Shown here: in pieces, positions 14,758-19,970 of the stretch
Layout of the letters: each line of letters opens with the position of its first letter
Numbering within the stretch: position 1 is the first letter of the stretch
Program-made: the position numbers and the translations under genes
NCBI GenBank assembly: GCA_049792815.1
Contig: JBARBG010000049.1
Location: 1 to 19,970, forward strand
Length of the DNA: 19,970 nucleotides
Direction: 5' to 3'
Source of the DNA: DAIDKA01 sp049792815
Lineage (GTDB): Bacteria > Pseudomonadota > Gammaproteobacteria > Steroidobacterales > Steroidobacteraceae
Notes under the pieces: generated by a model
Seen by the model: the letters and a program-made list of their open reading frames with translations, nothing else
Database searches by the model: none
What the model was told of the DNA's origin: nothing

Positions 14758-15698
14758 TAGACAACCCCCCGTAGTTCGCGGACGTGTGCGTACAGGCCGC
14801 GGTAGGCGTTGGTGATGAACTGGTCCGGATTGCCCCATTGGCCGTCGAACTTCTTCGTGGCGCCCGCGGCAATCATGTCCTCGGCACCCATGCCTTTGCG
14901 CATGAGCTGCCACAGGTCCTCGTGCAGCGTGGCCAGCATGTCGTGCTCGGCCGCAAGGTCGGCCTTGCTCTGCAGCGGTCCGGTGCCGGGCACGATCCGT
15001 GTCTGGTCATCGATGAGGGTGAGCAGCTGCTTGGTGGCATTGGCCATACCGAGCGTCCAGCCGCCCGTGGAGTAGTCCAGGATCGGATAGCTGCCCACCG
15101 CCACCACGTCGCCTGCGACCAGCACGTTGGCATCGCGGAAATAGACGTAGATATCCCCATCGGTATGGGCCTGCGGCAGGTAGCCATATTCGATGTTGGC
15201 CGTGCCGAAGGCCAGCTTCGGCGCGCCCTTGTAGAAGGTTTCCGTGGGCAGGGCCTTGGGGCGGGCCGGATAGGTCCGCCGCTCCCACTCCTCGATGACG
15301 GGCTCGGTGAGCCACAGCCGGGTATTCTCCTGGGCAATGATCCTGACCCCGGCCTTGCGCAGCGCCTCATTCGATCCGGTGTGCGGCCAGTGCCAGTGGG
15401 TATTGAATGCGGTGACCACGGGCCGGCCGCCGGTGGCCTGGCTGATGGCTTTCAGCAGCGCTGGGCAGTGGCTGGCCTCGCCGCCGTCGACCAGCACCAC
15501 GCCCTCAGGGCGGGACAGGGCCACCACGTTCGCGCCCGCGCCCGCGATGAGCAGCAGGTCATCGGCCAGGTGCGTCACGGTCAGCGCGTCGGCAGTCCCG
15601 GCGGTCGCCGGGCGCAGGCCGGACAGGCCCGCCGCGGCCAGGGACCAGCCTGCCGCGCCGCCGGCCAATGTCTGCAGGAATTGCCTACGATTCCTCAT
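14757..15698 (-). CDS. Exported metallo-beta-lactamase-fold protein with altered metal site
   Basis: This encodes 313 aa. It starts MRNRRQFLQTLAGG, a Tat-type signal (NRRQFLQ) with a hydrophobic stretch to about residue 34. The MBL fold is recognised from VVLVDGGEA (68-75), FNTHWHWPHTGSN (98-110), AHTDGD (177-182), VAGDVV (195-200) and IVPGTGP (235-241). In the canonical HxHxDH motif the Asp is replaced by Pro105 (codon CCG), and the late His of PGHGP is Thr239 (ACC). His101, His103 and His178 of site 1, His106 and Asp197 remain. It may bind one metal or act non-hydrolytically. I recall related exported MBL proteins that also have degenerate motifs, so this may be lineage-wide; that was not checked. 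It is the first gene of the five-gene operon. Confidence 0.88.
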   Translation of the reverse strand: MRNRRQFLQTLAGGAAGWSLAAAGLSGLRPATAGTADALTVTHLADDLLLIAGAGANVVALSRPEGVVLVDGGEASHCPALLKAISQATGGRPVVTAFNTHWHWPHTGSNEALRKAGVRIIAQENTRLWLTEPVIEEWERRTYPARPKALPTETFYKGAPKLAFGTANIEYGYLPQAHTDGDIYVYFRDANVLVAGDVVAVGSYPILDYSTGGWTLGMANATKQLLTLIDDQTRIVPGTGPLQSKADLAAEHDMLATLHEDLWQLMRKGMGAEDMIAAGATKKFDGQWGNPDQFITNAYRGLYAHVRELRGVV

Positions 15699-15728
15699 GT
15701 TTCAAGGGGTAACACATGCCCTAAACAG

Positions 15729-15734
15729 GGTCAA
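15729..15734 (-). promoter_or_regulatory. Possible -35 box upstream of the five-gene operon
   Basis: On the minus strand TTGACC (5/6 to consensus) lies 30 bases before the MBL-fold gene. No convincing -10 box is found 16-18 bases downstream, and there is no clear ribosome site before ATG 15698. The operon could also be read through from the transporter gene. Confidence 0.25.
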
Positions 15735-15740
15735 CGCAGC

Positions 15741-15791
15741 CGTCACGGACGGGTTCTGACCGCCTATCAGATGCCAGGGGTGCGTCACGGA
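15741..15791. repeat. Direct repeat CGTCACGGA, copies 42 bases apart
   Basis: CGTCACGGA occurs at 15741-15749 and 15783-15791 in the gap between the MFS and MBL-fold genes. The centre-to-centre distance is 42 bases, about four helical turns, so both copies would face the same side of the helix. It is a candidate operator pair; chance cannot be excluded. Confidence 0.35.
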
Positions 15792-15794
15792 ATC

Positions 15795-15819
15795 CGCGGT
15801 AGCGCTCTAGCTACCCGCG
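15795..15819 (-). terminator. Hairpin at the end of the MFS transporter gene
   Basis: On the minus strand CGCGGGTAGC, loop TAGAGC, GCTACCGCG forms a 9-bp stem with a single bulged base, spanning the transporter stop codon (15811-15813). No T-run follows. It may partly separate the transporter transcript from the five-gene operon. Confidence 0.4.
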
Positions 15820-17157
15820 CCGCGGGATGTGCGATGGAATCAGGAAGTAGCTGGTCGTCGTCACCAGCGCGCACACGGCCACGAACCAGAAAAAGCGGTC
15901 GATGGTCGGCACCGGGTGCATCGTGAAATACACCTGCGGGACGGTGCCGGAGAGCAGGCCGCCGAAGCGCGAAAAGGCCTGCGCAGCACCGATCGCCGCG
16001 CCGCGGATTTCGGTCGGATAGGAATGTGCGCTCACCGCGTACAGGTAGGACTGCATGCCGTTGACCACGGCGCCACCGATGAAGCAGGACCCAAGCAGTG
16101 CCAGCTCCGACTTACCCCCTTGCACGAGCAGCACGCCGATCGCGGCCGTAGCCGCTGCGCCGATGAAGGCCGCAATGGTGCCGACGCCACGCGAGCCCCA
16201 CAGCCCCATCAGGTACGCGCCACCGATGGACCCGACCACGCCGCCACCGCTGAACAACCTTAAGGATTGCGACGCCACCGCTGCACTCTGGTTGGCCGAA
16301 TCGAACAGCACGGGCAAACTGTTGCTGAAGACGTAGAGCACCAGCGTGTTGAAGGTGAATGCGATCCAGATGAACACCGTGGAGCGCCAGTAACGGCTGT
16401 TCCAGATGGTGGCGAGCCAGTTGCTGGAAGTCTTCGCATTTTCGAGCACCACGAAGGTCTCGGTGCCATCGAAACGCTGCACGCCGAGCAGGCGGTTGAG
16501 CGCCCGCGCCAACTGCGGACGCAGCGCCGGACGCAGCGCGAGATACTTCGGGGACTCCGGCAGCAGCAACCAGAACAGCGCCACCAGCACCAGCGGCACC
16601 ACGGCACCGACCAGGAACATTGAACGCCAGCCATAAGCCGGGATCAGCCAGTCCGCAAGCACACCGGTCAGCGAACCACCCAGCGGCACCGACACGACGA
16701 CGCAGGCCACGACCAGGCTGCGCACGCGCTTCGGCGTCCACTCGGAGATCAGCGTGGTGGCGAGCGGCGTGATGCCGCCCAGGCCCAGGCCCGTGATGAA
16801 GCGGTAGCTTGCCAGCAGCGGGATATTGCCGGCGGAGTAGCACAGCAGCGAGCCCACGAAGAGCAGCGCAAGACAGGTGAAATAGGCCTTCTTGCGGCCG
16901 ATATGGTCGCTGACCCAGCCCAGCAGCACCGATCCCAGCGCCATGCCGCCCATCTGCGTGTAGGTGATCCAGGAGAGCTGGTCGCGGCCGATGCCCCAGT
17001 CCTTCACGATGTGCGGGCCGATGTAACCGGTGGTGAAGAGGCCGAAACCGTCGGTGAGCATGATGATGACCATCATCACGGTGATGCCGAATGGCACCCA
17101 GAAATAGTTGGCGGAGTCGATGACCTCGCCGACATTCACAGTCTTGTTGTTATCCAT
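15811..17157 (-). CDS. MFS transporter, aromatic acid:H+ symporter (AAHS)-like
   Basis: This encodes 448 aa with about twelve membrane helices and a cytoplasmic central loop (about 205-260), an inner-membrane proton-driven importer. AAHS-like marks: TDGFGLFTTGYIGP (35-48) in helix 1, a variant of the family's DGxD motif with Gly in place of the second Asp; GWVSDHIGRKK (80-90), the MFS loop 2-3 signature; and RFITGLGLGG with LISEWTPKRVRS in helices 4-5. ATG 17157 is chosen over TTG 17178 because GGGGGAAGG lies at 17166-17174 with ideal spacing. It follows the ThDP enzyme gene by 45 bases and is probably co-transcribed, so it may import that enzyme's substrate, for example an aromatic or 2-oxo acid. 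The substrate is inference. Confidence 0.88.
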   Translation of the reverse strand: MDNNKTVNVGEVIDSANYFWVPFGITVMMVIIMLTDGFGLFTTGYIGPHIVKDWGIGRDQLSWITYTQMGGMALGSVLLGWVSDHIGRKKAYFTCLALLFVGSLLCYSAGNIPLLASYRFITGLGLGGITPLATTLISEWTPKRVRSLVVACVVVSVPLGGSLTGVLADWLIPAYGWRSMFLVGAVVPLVLVALFWLLLPESPKYLALRPALRPQLARALNRLLGVQRFDGTETFVVLENAKTSSNWLATIWNSRYWRSTVFIWIAFTFNTLVLYVFSNSLPVLFDSANQSAAVASQSLRLFSGGGVVGSIGGAYLMGLWGSRGVGTIAAFIGAAATAAIGVLLVQGGKSELALLGSCFIGGAVVNGMQSYLYAVSAHSYPTEIRGAAIGAAQAFSRFGGLLSGTVPQVYFTMHPVPTIDRFFWFVAVCALVTTTSYFLIPSHIPRRG

Positions 17158-17165
17158 ACTCAAGG

Positions 17166-17174
17166 CCTTCCCCC
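17166..17174 (-). promoter_or_regulatory. Ribosome binding site deciding the MFS transporter start
   Basis: On the minus strand GGGGGAAGG ends 8 bases before ATG 17157, which supports that start over the upstream TTG. Confidence 0.65.
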
Positions 17175-17202
17175 TCAAAACCGGCCCGCGACTCTGCCGC
17201 GC

Positions 17203-18861
17203 CTACGCGCCCCCGTGATACCCGCCCTGGAAGGTCGAGTAGACTTTGTCCTGTGTGGTGATGAACTCCAGCAGCGCCGGCCGTCCTTCCTGCGTGGCGG
17301 CAATGCCGCGGTGCAGGGCGGCCCCGATTTCACCGGGCTCGGTCACGCGCTCGCCATAGCCGCCCAGGGCCCTGGCAAATTCGCTGTAGTTGCCGGAAAT
17401 ATCGGTGGAGCGGAACTTCTCCTTGGAAACCGCCATCACCTTGAATTCCATTGCCATGGAGAAGTTGTTGAACAGGATCGACAGGATCGGGATGTCGCTG
17501 CGCACGCAGGTCTCAAAATCCATGCCGGTCATGCCGATGGCGGCATCACCCCAGAAATTCACGCACAGCCTGTCGGGGTGGGCGACTTTCGCGCCCATGG
17601 CCAGCGCGAGCCCATAGCCTAAGTGCGTGGATTTGCCCCAGCCGATATACGACAGCGGCGTGACCGACTTCCAGAACGGCGACAGTTCGTCGCGCGGACT
17701 GCCGGCATCGTGCGTGACGATGGTATTGGCCACATCCGTCAGGTGCAGGAAGTCCCAGATCACGCGGTAGGGCTGCAGCGGTTTTTCCTGGCTGGTCAGC
17801 CGCGGCAGCCATTCCTTCCACCACGGTTCGTTCAGCTGCCGGATGCGCTCCTGCACCTGCGCGGTGAGTCCACGCGGCTTTTTCAGCCGCTCCTGCAGCG
17901 CCTCGTGCAGCATCCCCAGGGTGAGCTTTGAATCACCCACCAGCGGGTGATCCGTGGCAATGTTCTTGTCGATGTCCATCGGCTCATTGGTGTTGTGGAT
18001 GAACGTCTTGTTGCGGGTCGGGAACTTGATGCCGAAGTTGGTGGCGGAGAAGCTCGCGCCGGCGCCGAACACCAGGTCGGACTCTTCCACATAGGCGGCA
18101 ACGGCGCGCGGCATGGCCACGCCCCCGGACCCCAGCGACAGGGCGTGGGTTTCAGGGAAGGCGCTCTTGCCTTCCAGGCTGGTCGTCACCGGCGCCTCCA
18201 GCAGCTCGGCCACGGACTTCAGCTCATCCCAGGCCTTCGCGTAGTGCACGCCCTGCCCGGCGTAGATCAGTGGATTCTTGGCCTTGATGAGGGCCGCCGC
18301 GGCCGCGTCAATGGCGCGCGGATCCGGCGCGCTGAGCGCGCGGCGCCGCGGCGTGTAATCAATCTCACCGGGCACTTCGACATTCCACAGGTCGGTCGGA
18401 ATCTCGATCAGTACCGGACCGGGGCGGCCATTGCGCGCAAAGCTGAACGCCCGGCGCAGCGCAGGAATGAGCTGCTCAGGCGTATTGACCGTTTCGGCGT
18501 GCTTGGTGACGTGCTGAAAGTTGAGCACGGCATTGAAATTCGGCTTGGAGAAGGCAATGTTGCGCGGATAGCCGCCCGGGATCACCACCAGCGGCACGGC
18601 TTCAGACCAGGCCTGCGCCACGGCGCCAAAGGCGTTTTCAATTCCCGGGCCGACCTGGCAGCAGAATACGCCCACCTTGTCGCCGGAGGTCATGCGGCTC
18701 ATGGCATCGGCCATGTGCACCCCGACCCGCTCCTGGCGCACGACGATGGGGCGGATGTTGGCCGCGGCAGCAGATTCCGTCAGGGGATTGAGTGGATAGG
18801 TAAACAGCACCTCCACGCCTTCGCGCTTCAGGATTTCTGCGGTCACTTGGGCAACATTCAT
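17203..18861 (-). CDS. Thiamine-diphosphate-dependent enzyme, acetolactate synthase/benzoylformate decarboxylase superfamily
   Basis: This encodes 552 aa, the usual length. AGGA before ATG 18861 fixes the start; the frame continues upstream only into promoter DNA and antisense of the next gene. Three domains: pyrimidine-binding (1-165) with the ThDP-activating glutamate in VRQERVG (Glu44), central domain (180-325) and pyrophosphate-binding (370-540) with GDAAIGMTG (438-446) to NN (465-466), the Mg-ThDP motif. It should act on a 2-oxo acid or a related acyl substrate. Glu44 argues against glyoxylate carboligase, which lacks it. The central domain's clear nucleotide site for FAD (acetolactate synthase) or ADP (oxalyl-CoA decarboxylase) is not obvious to me. 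The substrate stays open. It is probably co-transcribed with the AAHS-like transporter and divergent from malate synthase. Confidence 0.88.
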   Translation of the reverse strand: MNVAQVTAEILKREGVEVLFTYPLNPLTESAAAANIRPIVVRQERVGVHMADAMSRMTSGDKVGVFCCQVGPGIENAFGAVAQAWSEAVPLVVIPGGYPRNIAFSKPNFNAVLNFQHVTKHAETVNTPEQLIPALRRAFSFARNGRPGPVLIEIPTDLWNVEVPGEIDYTPRRRALSAPDPRAIDAAAAALIKAKNPLIYAGQGVHYAKAWDELKSVAELLEAPVTTSLEGKSAFPETHALSLGSGGVAMPRAVAAYVEESDLVFGAGASFSATNFGIKFPTRNKTFIHNTNEPMDIDKNIATDHPLVGDSKLTLGMLHEALQERLKKPRGLTAQVQERIRQLNEPWWKEWLPRLTSQEKPLQPYRVIWDFLHLTDVANTIVTHDAGSPRDELSPFWKSVTPLSYIGWGKSTHLGYGLALAMGAKVAHPDRLCVNFWGDAAIGMTGMDFETCVRSDIPILSILFNNFSMAMEFKVMAVSKEKFRSTDISGNYSEFARALGGYGERVTEPGEIGAALHRGIAATQEGRPALLEFITTQDKVYSTFQGGYHGGA

Positions 18862-18900
18862 CGTTCGATCCTGCGGAAAAAAAGAGGCAGCATAAACTAT

Positions 18901-18909
18901 TGCTATAAT
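18901..18909 (+). promoter_or_regulatory. Extended -10 promoter of malate synthase
   Basis: TGCTATAAT is a perfect extended -10 (TGnTATAAT), 18 bases before ATG 18928. A -35 box is not evident (AAAGAG at 17-base spacing), which is tolerable for an extended -10 promoter. The predicted leader is only about 12 bases, or about 21 if translation starts at ATG 18937. Confidence 0.65.
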
Positions 18910-18927
18910 CGGCGATCCTGGGCCCTG

Positions 18928-19970
18928 ATGAAGATTATGTCCACCGCCGACCAGAACCATTCCCCCACTGCTGCCGGCATCGTAGTGCGCGGCCCGCTCG
19001 AGCCGCGATTTGCCGAAATCCTCACCCCGCAGGCCCTGGCCTTCGTGGCCGCGCTGCACCTCCAGTTCGATACCCGGCGGATCGCCCTGCTGCAGGCCAG
19101 GACCGTGCGCCAGGCACGCCTGTCAAAGGGAGAACTGCCGGATTTTCTGCCCGAAACCCGTTCCGTTCGCGAGGCCGACTGGCGCGTCGCACCCATTCCG
19201 GCCGATCTGCTCAACCGCCGCGTGGAGATCACCGGCCCCGTCGACCGCAAGATGATCATCAACGCCCTGAACTCCGGCGCCAATGTGTTCATGGCGGACT
19301 TCGAGGACGCGAACTCCCCGACCTGGCGCAATAATCTCGAAGGTCAGGTGAACCTTGCCGATCGCTGGCATCGCAGCATCGACTTCAAGGATTCGGCGAC
19401 CGGCAAGCAATATGCCCTGATTTCCAATCCATCGGTGCTGCTGGTGCGCCCGCGTGGCTGGCACCTGATGGAGCCGGGACTGACGGTGGACGGCGCGGTC
19501 GTGGCCGGCGCCCTGTTTGATTTCGGCCTGTACTTCTTCCACAACGCGAGGGCGCAGCTCGCCAAGGGTACGGGGCCGTACTTTTATCTGCCGAAACTCG
19601 AGAGCCATCTGGAGGCGCGGCTGTGGAATGACGTCTTCGTCTTCGCACAACAGCAGCTGGGCATCGCCAAGGGCACCATCAAGGCCACGGTGCTCATCGA
19701 GACCCTCCCGGCCGCGTTCGAGATGGACGAGATACTGTACGAACTGCGCGAACACATGGCGGGACTTAACTGCGGGCGCTGGGACTACATGTTCTCCTTC
19801 ATCAAGAAGCTGCGCGCCAACAAGGCCTATGTGCTGCCGGACCGCTCGCAGGTGGTCATGGGCAAGGCCTTCCTGCGCGCCTACTCGCTGCTGCTCATCA
19901 AGACCTGCCACCGCCGCGGCGCCTTCGCCATGGGCGGCATGGCGGCCCAGATCCCCAATCGTCGCGACCC
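18928..19970 (+). CDS. aceB: Malate synthase A (3' end outside window)
   Basis: The frame is open from ATG 18928 to the right edge (347 codons of an expected ~530-540). The enzyme condenses glyoxylate with acetyl-CoA to malate in the glyoxylate shunt, in the cytosol. MSA-type signatures are strong: VFMADFEDANSPTWRNNLEG (120-139), LLVRPRGWHL with catalytic Arg175, and the family hallmark ATVLIETLPAAFEMDEILYE (253-272) continuing to LNCGRWDYMFSFIKKL, with Glu258 and Asp286 as Mg ligands. The C-terminal domain with the catalytic Asp is beyond the window. ATG 18937 (third codon after) is an alternative start; neither has a strong ribosome site. It is divergent from the ThDP enzyme gene with 66 bases between starts; aceA is not seen in the window. 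Confidence 0.95.
   Translation, partial: MKIMSTADQNHSPTAAGIVVRGPLEPRFAEILTPQALAFVAALHLQFDTRRIALLQARTVRQARLSKGELPDFLPETRSVREADWRVAPIPADLLNRRVEITGPVDRKMIINALNSGANVFMADFEDANSPTWRNNLEGQVNLADRWHRSIDFKDSATGKQYALISNPSVLLVRPRGWHLMEPGLTVDGAVVAGALFDFGLYFFHNARAQLAKGTGPYFYLPKLESHLEARLWNDVFVFAQQQLGIAKGTIKATVLIETLPAAFEMDEILYELREHMAGLNCGRWDYMFSFIKKLRANKAYVLPDRSQVVMGKAFLRAYSLLLIKTCHRRGAFAMGGMAAQIPNRRD

Noticed and set aside
14758..14913. N-terminal extension of the DUF1592-type protein to an ATG at 14913
   Set aside because: It would add 52 Arg/His-rich residues inside the MBL-fold gene and bury the signal peptide. GTG 14757 has a G-rich ribosome site and makes a clean Sec signal.
15395..15396. Sequencing error or frameshift as explanation for the missing Asp in the MBL motif
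   Set aside because: The codon is CCG in an otherwise intact frame, and a second independent site (Thr239) is also changed. A frameshift would disrupt the flanking motifs, which are intact.
14784..15926. Plus-strand open frame of 380 codons over the MBL-fold gene
   Set aside because: It is antisense to a protein with clear Tat and MBL motifs and runs across an intergenic control region.
18862..19059. N-terminal extension of the ThDP enzyme to 19059
   Set aside because: The extra residues cross the promoter region and are antisense to aceB. ATG 18861 has AGGA and matches where the family begins.
1..19970. Mobile element, prophage, CRISPR array or tRNA genes
   Set aside because: No transposase, integrase, terminal inverted repeats, regularly spaced repeats or tRNA-like folds were seen. 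The gene content looks chromosomal.

Overview
The window is a high-GC proteobacterial chromosome segment with 14 complete or nearly complete protein genes and one 3'-terminal gene fragment at the left edge. I saw no RNA genes, insertion sequences, CRISPR arrays or phage genes. An outer-membrane TonB-dependent receptor, RseP, malate synthase A, c- and b-type cytochromes, and a Xanthomonadaceae-like membrane-anchored polysaccharide deacetylase suggest a Gram-negative gammaproteobacterium. An environmental lineage near Steroidobacteraceae or Xanthomonadales is my best guess, made from gene style only and not from a database search.

Left part (1-3640). Two tandem genes share a C-terminal motif; the first is cut by the window edge and the second is a DUF6515-like secreted protein. 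They converge on an rseP-type site-2 protease gene. Upstream of rseP on the same strand is a polysaccharide deacetylase gene. A 433-base AT-rich intergenic region (3208-3640) then holds a good sigma70-like promoter for the deacetylase, overlapped by an exact-length tandem decamer, and the leader of the next gene.

Middle part (3641-8801). A large TonB-dependent receptor (1145 aa) ends in a strong intrinsic terminator. It is followed by a LysR-type regulator and a cytochrome c'/c556-like protein. The cytochrome gene converges on the long minus-strand block through a shared hairpin.

Right part (8805-18861, all minus strand). Transcription would run: ThDP-dependent enzyme, AAHS-like MFS transporter, then after a hairpin and a 112-base gap a five-gene set: Tat-exported metallo-beta-lactamase-fold protein, di-haem DUF1587/1595/1592/1588/1585 protein, Tat-exported DUF1552 protein, secreted ankyrin-repeat protein, and membrane cytochrome b561-type protein. 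These five genes are joined by gaps of -1, 2, 1 and 1 bases, so they are almost certainly one translationally coupled operon. Every product carries an export signal or is membrane-embedded. The picture is a cell-envelope redox/hydrolase system in which electrons could pass between quinones, the b-type cytochrome and c-type haems. Its substrate is unknown to me, and it is the best candidate here for an undescribed system. The MBL-fold member lacks two expected metal-site residues.

The window ends in malate synthase A (aceB), transcribed divergently from the ThDP enzyme gene behind a perfect extended -10 element, with its 3' end cut off.
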